Shown: piece by piece, positions 8,840-16,594 of the stretch
Position numbering within the stretch: position 1 is the stretch's first letter
Layout of the letters: every line of letters begins with the position of its first letter
NCBI RefSeq assembly: GCF_022662305.1
Contig: NZ_JAKNQH010000010.1
Coordinates: forward strand, 1 to 64,000
Origin: Sphingomonas sp. BAUL-RG-20F-R05-02
GTDB lineage: Bacteria; Pseudomonadota; Alphaproteobacteria; Sphingomonadales; Sphingomonadaceae
DNA length: 64,000 bases
Reading direction: 5' to 3'
The notes under the pieces: model-generated
Database searches by the model: none
Seen by the model: only the letters and a program-made list of their open reading frames with translations
Told to the model about the DNA's origin: nothing
Made by a program: the position numbers and the translations under genes

Positions 8840-9741
8840 GCGGCCTCAGCCCGCGGTCCGAGCGCCTTGCCGAGCAGCATGAACGCGAACAGCACAATGC
8901 CGACCTCGAGATACGCCGCCACGTCATGCATGAACGCCTCGCCGCCTACGCCCGCCACGGCCGTCGTCACGATCAGGCCGAATACCCGGAGGAAGTTCAC
9001 CGCCAGCGCGATCATCGGCATCAGCACGACAAACAACAGCCCGGCGCCCAGTGACCGCGCCGGAAAGAAATGCAGGAAAAGGAACCCGATCGCCGTCATT
9101 GACACCATTGCGCGCAGCCCCACGCACGCGCCAGCGACGTTCAGTTCGACGAACCCGACGTAGATGAACACGCCGGAGGTACTCACGGGAAAGCCCAGCC
9201 AAGCCGCGAGCCGTGCTGCCGAATGCGTCAGCCCAAGCCGCAACGGCACCAGCAAGGCATCCGCGATCGGCCCGAACCACGGCACGATGAAGATCAGCAA
9301 CGTACTGAGCAGCAGCCACCGCCGCGCGAGCGCGAACCCGCCAGACGCCATCGCCAGCCCCGTCATGATCGCCGGCAGCGACACGCCCTGCATCTGCACC
9401 GAATCCGTGATCCGGCCGACAAAGTACAACAGCAACCCGCACAGGATCGCTGTCGCGCCATAACCCACCTCTCGCGACGTCGCGGTCCACGCGAACGCCT
9501 TGCGATCCTGCCAATAGCCGAACAATACCAGCAACAGCAGCAGGCCACTGTGGTTGTCGTCTTCGCTCCACAGGAACAACGCACCATATTCGATCAGCAC
9601 CGGCGCGTAGAGCGCGACCAGCCCGACCAGGATCAGCCCGAGCGCAACCAGTTCGCGACCCTGCGGCCTGGAGACCGCACCGGCATCCTGAGCCGGCACA
9701 TCCGACATGCCCTCCGGCAACCGAATGGCGCCCGTCCCCAT
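8836..9741 (-). CDS. Exosortase (EpsH/XrtB-like)
   Basis: The product is about 301 residues with seven to eight hydrophobic segments. The membrane-embedded triad of exosortases is present. The probable nucleophile Cys206 lies in AGACVGLRAMV, Arg252 in VNFLRVFGL, and His272 in EAFMHDVAAYLEVG. The usual Cys-Ser-Gly is Cys-Val-Gly here. The enzyme should cleave proteins carrying a C-terminal PEP-CTERM-type signal at the inner membrane. The start at 9741 forms a TGATG overlap with the upstream epsG-like gene; the open frame before it is arginine rich and unlikely to be translated. Gene order D-E-F-G-exosortase-I matches the XrtB/EpsH type. The exact Xrt subclass needs a model search. Confidence 0.88.
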   Translation of the reverse strand: MGTGAIRLPEGMSDVPAQDAGAVSRPQGRELVALGLILVGLVALYAPVLIEYGALFLWSEDDNHSGLLLLLVLFGYWQDRKAFAWTATSREVGYGATAILCGLLLYFVGRITDSVQMQGVSLPAIMTGLAMASGGFALARRWLLLSTLLIFIVPWFGPIADALLVPLRLGLTHSAARLAAWLGFPVSTSGVFIYVGFVELNVAGACVGLRAMVSMTAIGFLFLHFFPARSLGAGLLFVVLMPMIALAVNFLRVFGLIVTTAVAGVGGEAFMHDVAAYLEVGIVLFAFMLLGKALGPRAEAA

Positions 9742-10559
9742 CACGGTCGCAACATCACGCCGCCGACGATGGCGATCCCGGCATCTTCGCACAGGTCGAG
9801 CACCCGCGACGAGCGCCGCGCACGGGTTACGCCTTCACGCGTCACGCACAAGGCCCCGGCGGTGGCCAGTCCGGCGATCTGATAGTCGTTGGAGGTCGCC
9901 GCCGCCGGCGTATCGACGAAGATTACTTCGAACTCGCTGCGCATCGTCTCGATCACCGACTGCAACGCCGATTGCATGAAACGATCCGACTTCAGCTCCA
10001 GCAACGCACTCGCCGTGATCACCGCGAGGTGATCGACGCCCTGCACCGCCCGGCAGATCGTGCCAGGTCGGGGCTCGTCAAGGCCAAACTTGGCGTGGAT
10101 CGCCGGATTGTGCAGATCGCCGTCGATCAACAACGTCCGAACGCCCGATTGCGCGAAAATACACGCAAGGTTCACCGCGACGGCGGTGCGCCCCTCCCGC
10201 CGGTCCGCGCTTATGATCGAGAGCGCGGGCTGCTTGGGATTGCCAAGGAACCAGCGCATCGCCAGCGTTTGCGCGACACGCCGCAGATCCGCAACGCGCG
10301 GTGAGTGCGGGCTCTTCAGAACGAACAGATCGTCCGCCACCCCCATCCCCGGCGGTAACGCGCTGATGTTGCTGGCGGGCGCCGCTTGGCGCGGGGCATC
10401 TGCCAGCAACGCCGCCGCACGACTGAACAGCATTTCGCGGTCCTTCACCAACGCGGATTGATCCTCTGCCGCATCACCGGTGCGCTGACGCTCCGCGGCC
10501 AAGAGATCGGCGATCCGAACCGAGAGATCGTCCCATTCGTGGCTGACGTGCTCCATCAT
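9741..10559 (-). CDS. epsG: EpsG/CpsD-like BY-kinase-type ATPase with altered Walker A
   Basis: The product is 272 residues. It matches the cytoplasmic P-loop domain of polysaccharide co-polymerase tyrosine kinases. A Walker-A-like loop reads SADRREGRTAVAVNLA, Walker A' reads TLLIDGDLHNP, and Walker B reads FEVIFVDTP. The residue expected as the invariant P-loop lysine is an arginine (EGRT). I see no tyrosine-rich C-terminal tail, so classical autophosphorylation is doubtful. EpsG proteins work with EpsF to control polysaccharide chain length. The start at 10559 gives an ATGA overlap with epsF; the next codon is also ATG. The gene is coupled to both neighbours. Confidence 0.84.
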   Translation of the reverse strand: MMEHVSHEWDDLSVRIADLLAAERQRTGDAAEDQSALVKDREMLFSRAAALLADAPRQAAPASNISALPPGMGVADDLFVLKSPHSPRVADLRRVAQTLAMRWFLGNPKQPALSIISADRREGRTAVAVNLACIFAQSGVRTLLIDGDLHNPAIHAKFGLDEPRPGTICRAVQGVDHLAVITASALLELKSDRFMQSALQSVIETMRSEFEVIFVDTPAAATSNDYQIAGLATAGALCVTREGVTRARRSSRVLDLCEDAGIAIVGGVMLRP

Positions 10560-11947
10560 TGTGCCCTCGTGTTTGGCAAAAGGCCGGTAACCATGCGCGG
10601 CAACCGCATCGGCCGCGGTGGGCTGATCCGGATCGCGCCCAGATCCGGAATACCAAGCCAGCTTTCGATCTCGCTGCTGAACCGAATGCGGCGGTCGAAG
10701 AACTCGATCGTCAGCGCGAGCAAGATGCCCACAACCACGCCGGTCATCAGCGCCAGCGCCAGCGTCAGCAGCCGCCGCGGCAGCACCGGCGTATCGCTCG
10801 GCGTGGCTGGCGACAGCAAGGAAAGGTTGGTCTGCCCGGTATTGTCGAGCACCTGAAGCTGCGCGCGACGTTGCGCGATCTGATCGTAAGACGCCTGGAG
10901 GTTGGCGATGTCCTGCTGCATCACCGACACTTCGCTTTGCGCAGCACGCACCTTGGTTACGCGCCCGCGCTGCGCCGTCACCGCGCCGTTGAGACCGGAC
11001 TGCATTGCCTGCGCCTGTGCCGCCGCCGCTGCCGCCGACTTGCGGATCAGCGCCTCCTGGCTCGATAGCTGCCCGCGCAAGCCGGCGATCTGCGCAACAA
11101 GCTGCCGATAATCAGGATTGTTCGGTCCGGCGGTGGCGCTCATCTGGCTGCGTTGCGCTTCGAGCCGGGCGATCTCGGTCTGCAGGCCCTGTACCACCCC
11201 GCTCGCCATTGTGTCCGGCAACGCTCCGGCTCCCGCGTGCGCCGATGCCGCGGCGCTCTGCGCCTGTGCGGCAGCGAGTTGCGCGGACAACGCATTGAGC
11301 CGCGCGCTGTCCGGGTCGTTCTCGCCCTTGCCCGCTACGATATCGAGTGTGCCTTCCTTGGCGACGAGTTGCGCCTGCATCTCGTGCAGTTTGCCGCTCA
11401 ACGCGTCGAGCTGGCGCGTGTACGAGGCGACGGTGCGGCGGGCCGGATCCGCCTGCAACTGTACGTTGACGTCGATGAAGGCATTGGCAAACGCGTTCGC
11501 CATTGCGGCGGCGAACTGCGGATTCCCGCTCAGGAAGCTGATCTCCATCACGCGCGAATTGGTCACGCTGGAATCGACGAGCAGACCGTTGCGCAACTTG
11601 CTGGCGATGAAATCGGGCAACGCACCGTCCGTGGGCTCCCAGCCATATTGCTGGATGACGCCAGGCGCGTTGGCGAGGCCAGTGTCGGTCACCACCTGCC
11701 GCGCGACACGGTCGCTTTTGAGGATATCCTCTTGCGTAAGCAGATAGTCCGAAGACAGCTGCTCCGCGACCGATTGCGGGCCGATCGTCTCTGGCGCACG
11801 CACGCCCGCGACCACGGTTGCGGTGGATTTATAGACCGGCGTGGTCACGACCAGATCGAGCACCGCCAGCGCCATCGCCAAAGCGATACACAGCGCGATG
11901 ATCCTCCACTTTTCCAGAAGAACCTTGCCGAGATGCTTGGGAGTCAT
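10556..11947 (-). CDS. epsF: EpsF-like chain-length determinant (Wzz/PCP family)
   Basis: The product is about 463 residues. It has two membrane segments flanking a large periplasmic coiled-coil region. The first helix is IIALCIALAMALAVLDLVVT and the second is LLTLALALMTGVVVGILLAL, followed by TIEFFDRRIR. The middle (about residues 170-400) is Ala/Gln rich with heptad-like spacing. The region before helix 2 contains VLDNTGQTNLSLLSPATPSDTP, with the proline-rich segment typical of Wzz proteins. It should set polysaccharide length together with the ATPase encoded next. The ATG at 11947 lies 13 bp after the epsE stop; upstream in-frame codons extend into epsE and were rejected. Confidence 0.88.
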   Translation of the reverse strand: MTPKHLGKVLLEKWRIIALCIALAMALAVLDLVVTTPVYKSTATVVAGVRAPETIGPQSVAEQLSSDYLLTQEDILKSDRVARQVVTDTGLANAPGVIQQYGWEPTDGALPDFIASKLRNGLLVDSSVTNSRVMEISFLSGNPQFAAAMANAFANAFIDVNVQLQADPARRTVASYTRQLDALSGKLHEMQAQLVAKEGTLDIVAGKGENDPDSARLNALSAQLAAAQAQSAAASAHAGAGALPDTMASGVVQGLQTEIARLEAQRSQMSATAGPNNPDYRQLVAQIAGLRGQLSSQEALIRKSAAAAAAQAQAMQSGLNGAVTAQRGRVTKVRAAQSEVSVMQQDIANLQASYDQIAQRRAQLQVLDNTGQTNLSLLSPATPSDTPVLPRRLLTLALALMTGVVVGILLALTIEFFDRRIRFSSEIESWLGIPDLGAIRISPPRPMRLPRMVTGLLPNTRAQ

Positions 11948-11960
11948 CGCTGTCGCCTGT

Positions 11961-12773
11961 CTAGAAAAGTCGTGCGCCGACGGTGATGAGATCGCGCGGT
12001 TGCACCGGATCCTGCGGCTTGGCACGGATCAGTTCGTCCGCCGCGCCAACGTGCCGCGTAACCTTGAGGTGACTGCGCGCGCCGCGCATCGTGACGCCAC
12101 CGGCGAGCGCGATCGCGCGCTCCATCGTCAATCCCGGCTCAAGCGGGAACGAACCCGGTCGTTGCACCTCGCCCGAAATGTAGAATGTCGCGCTCTCCGT
12201 CACGATCAACGTATCATGCGGCTGCAGCGGCTGGTTCACCGTTCCCGCCAGCACCTGATCGGCGGCGAGATCTTGCTGCGAGCCGTCCTGATGCAACACG
12301 CGGACCGTGCCGCCGCCGACGCCCAGCGTGGCCCCCGCCCGTGCGAGGATCTCGGTGATGGTCAGACCACCGCGATCGAGCGGATATTCGCCGGGCTTGG
12401 CAACCGCGCCGAGCACCGAGACGGTTCGGCTGCGGTAGGTTTGCACCAGCACGTTGACCACCGGATCGCGGAAAATACCACCCGTTTGCAGTCGCCGCGC
12501 GATTTCGCTGCCGACCTGCGCGGTGGTCATGCCAGCCGCCTTAACGCGCCCGATCGCGTTCAGCACGATCGTGCCGTCGTCGGCGACTTCCACGGTGGCG
12601 GCATAGTCCGGCGCGCGGTAGACTGTGACGGTCAGCACATCACCGGGACCAACCGTATAGGATGATGCGTCCGCCGGCGCGCCGCGCGGAGCATCCTGTG
12701 GCGCGGCAGTCGCCGGTGCCGACAGCGGCGCGACCACAAGCAGGATCGCTACGGATAAACAACGCAGCTTCAT
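11961..12773 (-). CDS. epsE: EpsE-like polysaccharide export protein (Wza family)
   Basis: The product is 270 residues. It has a signal peptide (LSVAILLVVAPLSAPATAA), then a polysaccharide export domain beginning YTVGPGDVLTVTVYRAPDY and containing VADDGTIVLNAIGRV, then two SLBB-like blocks (VSVLGAVAKPGEYPLDRGG and FYISGEVQRPGSFPLEPG). This is the layout of periplasmic/outer-membrane Wza-like exporters. No lipobox cysteine is visible, so unlike Escherichia coli Wza it is probably not a lipoprotein. The start overlaps the epsD stop as ATGA. It should form the export channel or its periplasmic part, perhaps together with the EpsL-like barrel. Confidence 0.9.
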   Translation of the reverse strand: MKLRCLSVAILLVVAPLSAPATAAPQDAPRGAPADASSYTVGPGDVLTVTVYRAPDYAATVEVADDGTIVLNAIGRVKAAGMTTAQVGSEIARRLQTGGIFRDPVVNVLVQTYRSRTVSVLGAVAKPGEYPLDRGGLTITEILARAGATLGVGGGTVRVLHQDGSQQDLAADQVLAGTVNQPLQPHDTLIVTESATFYISGEVQRPGSFPLEPGLTMERAIALAGGVTMRGARSHLKVTRHVGAADELIRAKPQDPVQPRDLITVGARLF

Positions 12774-13666
12774 GATTTTGGCGCCTCTTGCGTGTTGCTC
12801 GCCGACGCTGCTTTCAGATTGGCGTTGACGATTTCGACGTTGCGAGACTTGCGCAGGGTCTTGACCGCTGCCGCCGTGATCGCCGACGTCCGCTCCGCAG
12901 CCAGACTCTGCTCGATGCGCGGCCGTGCCAGATCCAGCGCGACCGGCTCTACCGTTGCAGACTGAATACGACCGAGATGAATTTGGCCCGGCGACTGGTA
13001 GACGATGTTCGATCCGGCGCCGAGCTTCTCGAGCATACCGCCGCGATCATCGGGAAGCTCGTCGCTGAAACGGGTCACCGTTGCCGGCTGCATCCCCGGG
13101 ATCTTCGTCGAAACCAGCGTTGCGAGCGTGGCGAAGTCGCCGTGATCTAGCGTTTCCACATACGACCGCACGTCGGGCAGATCGCTACGCAGCACATATT
13201 CTTCGACAACGAAGCGCCGACGACTGCCGAACAGCGCGGGACGGCTGTTGTAATAGCGCTCCACCGCGCTTTCGCTTGGCTTGGGCACGTTGCCGGTCAG
13301 GGTATGGACATAAGCTTGCGCGAGAATGTTGCGTTTTGCCGCTGCGATCGCCTGGCTGTTTGCGGGGTCGCGGTCCATGCCGGCGCCCGTCGCCGCCTCG
13401 GCCAGCAGCTTCTCGTCGATCAGTTCCTGAAGCACCGCCCGTCGCATCGGCGCGACCGCTTCTTTCGTCACCGGTGGCAGGCCGCGCAGCAACTGCTCAT
13501 ATTCCTGGAGCGTGATCTCGAACTTGTCACCCTTGACGATGAGCTGTTCGGGGTTCTTGGCTGCGCCGCACCCGGCAAGCCCGGCGGCAAGCGCCAGCGC
13601 CAGTCCGCGCGACGCGTAGGGCCGATTGCACCGCGCAAGCGGGTGCAGGACGAGACTTAGCAACAT
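12770..13666 (-). CDS. epsD: EpsD-family peptidyl-prolyl cis-trans isomerase lipoprotein
   Basis: The product is 298 residues. A lipobox LAGCGAAK follows a hydrophobic stretch, so the mature protein is probably lipid anchored. Next come a SurA/PpiD-like N-terminal helical domain (FEITLQEYEQLLRGLPPV, LQELIDEKLLAEAA) and a parvulin-type part (RRFVVEEYVL to LGRIQSATVEPVAL). EpsD proteins are restricted to exosortase/exopolysaccharide loci and are thought to assist folding of export components. It is the first gene of the tightly overlapping D-E-F-G-exosortase-I block. Only 55 bp separate its start from the terminator behind the PEP-CTERM gene. Confidence 0.87.
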   Translation of the reverse strand: MLLSLVLHPLARCNRPYASRGLALALAAGLAGCGAAKNPEQLIVKGDKFEITLQEYEQLLRGLPPVTKEAVAPMRRAVLQELIDEKLLAEAATGAGMDRDPANSQAIAAAKRNILAQAYVHTLTGNVPKPSESAVERYYNSRPALFGSRRRFVVEEYVLRSDLPDVRSYVETLDHGDFATLATLVSTKIPGMQPATVTRFSDELPDDRGGMLEKLGAGSNIVYQSPGQIHLGRIQSATVEPVALDLARPRIEQSLAAERTSAITAAAVKTLRKSRNVEIVNANLKAASASNTQEAPKS

Positions 13667-13721
13667 CGATACCCCACATAGCGACGGTACGCGAACGCGA
13701 TCCGTGCAGCTTCCCCACTTT

Positions 13722-13757
13722 GAAAAAAGCGGGTGCGGTCGCCGCGCGACCGCACCC
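13722..13757 (-). terminator. Rho-independent terminator between PEP-CTERM gene and epsD
   Basis: An 11-bp perfect GC-rich stem (13731-13741 with 13747-13757) closes a 5-nt loop. Read on the minus strand it is followed by GCTTTTTT. It lies directly after the stop of the PEP-CTERM-like gene and upstream of epsD. It would end most transcripts of the surface protein, or act as an attenuator that lowers eps operon expression relative to it. Confidence 0.88.
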
Positions 13758-13770
13758 GTTCACGCTTCGA

Positions 13771-14340
13771 TCAGGCGAGGCCAGCCTTGGCCTTCTGACG
13801 ACGACGGCGCGCTGCCATCAACGCAGCCGCGCCACCGACGAACAGGATGCCAGCCGGCCCCGGAGCCGCTGCAGGCTGGCTGCTCAGCAGCGACAGCGCG
13901 TAATCACCGCCGAGCTTCGGGTCGACCGCAGTGCCGGACACGCTGATATAATAATTGCCTGCCATCAGCTTTTCCACAGTCGTGGTCTGCTCCGTTGCCG
14001 CACCGGTGATGTTGGCGATGCTTGACACAAAGGCACCGGCCGCAGTGTAGAGGCTGGCGGTGAGGCTGGTCAGGTAGAAGGTCTGCGTGCTGCCGTTCTT
14101 GGGTGTAAGCGCACGCAGCGAACCCTTCAGTACATCAGCATCCAAAGTGTTCTTCGCGGCAACCGAGAAAAACACGCGGTCCGAAGGATTGTAGACGATG
14201 CCGATATGACCACCCGACGTTTCGGCAACGCCGGTCTGCAAGGTGCCGAGTTGATAGTCGAACGCCAACGAAGGCGTCGCAACGAAAGCCGCGCAAACAC
14301 CTGCTAGTATCGAAATTCGTCTGCTGAACCTGATGCCCAT
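13771..14340 (-). CDS. Exosortase substrate candidate with PEP-CTERM-like tail
   Basis: The product is 189 residues. It has a signal peptide ending near TPSLAFDYQ and a secreted beta-rich body (FYLTSLTASLYTAAGAFVSS, GNYYISVSGTAVDPKLGGDYALSL). The C-terminus has the three-part sorting layout: a short motif (AAAPGPAG), a hydrophobic helix (ILFVGGAAALMA) and a basic cluster (ARRRRQKAK). The motif reads APGPAG in place of the common VPEP. The gene is the first in the eps block, immediately before epsD but separated by a terminator. It is the only evident substrate for the exosortase in this window. Its biological role is unknown; it may coat or anchor the polysaccharide. Confidence 0.8.
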   Translation of the reverse strand: MGIRFSRRISILAGVCAAFVATPSLAFDYQLGTLQTGVAETSGGHIGIVYNPSDRVFFSVAAKNTLDADVLKGSLRALTPKNGSTQTFYLTSLTASLYTAAGAFVSSIANITGAATEQTTTVEKLMAGNYYISVSGTAVDPKLGGDYALSLLSSQPAAAPGPAGILFVGGAAALMAARRRRQKAKAGLA

Positions 14341-14913
14341 AAGGAAACTCCCTAAATGACTGTTGTTGATGAATGCTGAGGACGTAGCGCCGATTAGATA
14401 AGTCTATCGGACGGTAACATCATACGTATATTTCCGCATTGCATCAAAACTTATTCGCCGTTTAATCTCTGTGATATCGCCATAACGGACATGTACATGT
14501 TATATGTCATGGACGCTTTTAGAATTATCGCAGCTTCAGATACAATTACCTTATGAATTACTACGTTGATACGTAGACTTGTCACTTTTCAGGAGCACGC
14601 ACACCGCGTTGCTGCGGCTACTCTATTGTGGCAAGTCAGTGTTCGCGGGAACCATTTCTCTCAGCTTTGGATGTATTTAACGTAATAGCGGGAGCGTCGG
14701 GCGGCGGCATTTCCCTGGCGCGAGAGGGAAGGCGCTGTACCAGCGACTGCGCAAAGCCGACTATTATGTAGGCAAAACAAAGCGACCGCGCTGTTTGTTA
14801 CGTTGTCTGTTACGTCGCGCTCCGTAGCCGCGCGAGGAGCGACTACACCGGGCCGGACCGCTCCAACGCGGTGTATCCGCAGTGTGTACCGATTCGCAGC
14901 AACCCTTGCGGCG
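14341..14913. other. Intergenic region upstream of the PEP-CTERM gene
   Basis: This region of about 570 bp is AT rich from 14341 to about 14600. It probably holds the promoter of the PEP-CTERM gene and thus of the eps locus. It contains the 12-bp palindrome listed separately and a 6-bp hairpin (CTACGT 14561-14566 with ACGTAG 14571-14576). From about 14660 the sequence returns to high GC without a convincing gene. An arginine-rich open frame on the minus strand (14661-15059) overlaps the ligase end and looks like noise. Confidence 0.5.
14489..14500. promoter_or_regulatory. Perfect 12-bp palindrome upstream of the PEP-CTERM gene
   Basis: ACATGTACATGT is self-complementary and lies about 150 bp upstream of the PEP-CTERM start codon in the AT-rich leader. 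It could be an operator for a dimeric regulator of the exopolysaccharide locus. No promoter could be fixed nearby and no regulator gene adjoins it, so the role is a guess from symmetry and position. Confidence 0.35.
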
Positions 14914-16269
14914 TCAACCGCGTCGCCGCAGCGTCCCGACAAGCTCGGGCTTTCGCCTGCGAAGCGACGCCGCCCGGTTGCGCGGTGCGAAGCGCAGCGC
15001 GCCCGATCGCAAGCTGGACGGCGCAACCGGCAACGCACCGACGATCGCCCCGACCGCACCGATCAACAGCAGCATCGCCGTGTCGACCGCCTCGGCGTAA
15101 CAGTAGCTTAGCAGCAAGGCGACACAGTAGAGCGGCACGCGGTCCAGTGACGGCGCCGCCAGCCCTCCCTGCCGCAAGGCGTGCCGGATCGCCCGCCATA
15201 ATGCCAGACCCAGGAAACCGATCGCTATGGCGATACCGAACACCCCGCCTTCGACCGGCACGCGGTGATATTCACCGTGCACGTTCATCGCCAGTCCGGT
15301 CGGGCCGTAGGTGCCGATCGCCCATGTCCAATATCCGGTTGCACCTAGGCCGAACAGCGGATGATCCGCAAACAGCCGCCGGGCGTTGCGGTTCACGAAC
15401 TCGCGGATCATGTCGCTCTGGTCGCCGATCGATTGGACCGTGAAGAAGTAGCGGGTCGAGGCAGCGCTATAGTCATGTGAGGCGCTGAGCAGCTGGCGGT
15501 GGATGTACCCGCTGTCGTCGAGCAGGATCAGCCCGGTGGTCAGCGCGATCACGCCCGCCATTCCAAGCTTTACCGCAAGCGGCATCCGGCACAACGCGAA
15601 CAGGATACAGAACAGCATCAGCGCCTTGCGCTCGCCGCTGAGCAGGATGACGATGAACGCCAGCAGCAGCGCGGCCGGAAACAGGATGCGCGCCTTGTCC
15701 TTGATCCAGTCCTCCAGACCGAACAGCGGAATAAGCGCGAGCGACAGGATCAGCTTGGTATCGGACAGGTATTTCCACGTCACATAATGGTGGTGGAGCA
15801 GATGCCAGACGATGAGGTGCAGCGCGATTGCCGCGCTCACGATGCCGACGCCTTTCAGAAGGAATGCGGCATCGACCCGCCTGGCCGCCTGTGCGTAGGC
15901 GTATAGCCCGAGCAGCGCGAAGGCGGTGATGGCAAACTGCACCGTGCGCGCGACGCCTGCCGAGCGCGACACCATGAACGCGGTGACGGTCGCGTCCGCC
16001 ACGTACAAGGTGGCCAGCACGAACACCGGATCGATCCGGCGCCAGCTGGCGCGAAACGCCCAAAGCCCGACCCCCAGCGCCAGCATCACCACCACGCCCA
16101 GCGAGAACAGCTTGTAGCAGAGCGACACGACCAGCAGCCCAAGCGCCGCCAATATCGCGCCGCGCGGCGTCACCAGTCGCACCGTCCCGGCGCGGCGCGG
16201 CCCGGTGCGCAGGCCGGCACGACGGCTTTGGAAGGGCGCGCGGCTACCGTGGGCAAGGGCCTGCGTCAT
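14914..16269 (-). CDS. O-antigen ligase/polymerase-family membrane protein (Wzy/WaaL-like)
   Basis: The product is about 451 residues with roughly ten to twelve hydrophobic helices. The large periplasmic loop holds the Wzy_C signature HPLFGLGATGYW and, later, NVHGEYHRVPVEGGVFG, where the conserved His and Glu are expected. Such proteins polymerise lipid-linked repeat units or transfer them to an acceptor. It lies behind the eps locus on the same strand and may be its polymerase. The start is uncertain. I took the ATG at 16269 because the preceding in-frame 64 residues are arginine rich, but no strong ribosome site marks it. A later start near RLVTPRGAILAALG is possible. Confidence 0.8.
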   Translation of the reverse strand: MTQALAHGSRAPFQSRRAGLRTGPRRAGTVRLVTPRGAILAALGLLVVSLCYKLFSLGVVVMLALGVGLWAFRASWRRIDPVFVLATLYVADATVTAFMVSRSAGVARTVQFAITAFALLGLYAYAQAARRVDAAFLLKGVGIVSAAIALHLIVWHLLHHHYVTWKYLSDTKLILSLALIPLFGLEDWIKDKARILFPAALLLAFIVILLSGERKALMLFCILFALCRMPLAVKLGMAGVIALTTGLILLDDSGYIHRQLLSASHDYSAASTRYFFTVQSIGDQSDMIREFVNRNARRLFADHPLFGLGATGYWTWAIGTYGPTGLAMNVHGEYHRVPVEGGVFGIAIAIGFLGLALWRAIRHALRQGGLAAPSLDRVPLYCVALLLSYCYAEAVDTAMLLLIGAVGAIVGALPVAPSSLRSGALRFAPRNRAASLRRRKPELVGTLRRRG

Positions 16270-16594
16270 GTGCCTGCGCCACCGCGCACGTGTCTGTATC
16301 GCTCCATCCGGCGCGCGTACCATGCGCACCGCCTGCGCGGCATCGCATCGCCTCGGTTTCGGTGCGATCTCCCGCCATGATGCGCGCCGCATCGCCCGAT
16401 TATGATCACCACGAGCCTGAGGCGTCCGGCGCTGCCTGTTGGTCGGCATCGTGCCGCGCATCGTGGGAGGCGGTGGGCACCGCTCTGGTGCTGGTCGAAC
16501 CGTTGATCACCGCGTGGTCGTGGAGCAGCGGCGGCGCGATCCCTGCTCTGCCAGTTGTGCCGCCAACGCTCTCGCCGAGCGAAGGCATCGGCGG
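16270..16594. other. Intergenic stretch, no supported feature
   Basis: These 325 bp separate the ligase-like gene from the MscS gene. The ligase frame stays open to 16461, but the translation is rich in Arg and lacks a signal or domain. I see no clear promoter, terminator or RNA. Confidence 0.4.

Noticed and set aside
14661..15059. 132-codon minus-strand frame overlapping the ligase end
   Set aside because: It is Arg rich, lacks a ribosome site and overlaps the ligase gene in another frame.
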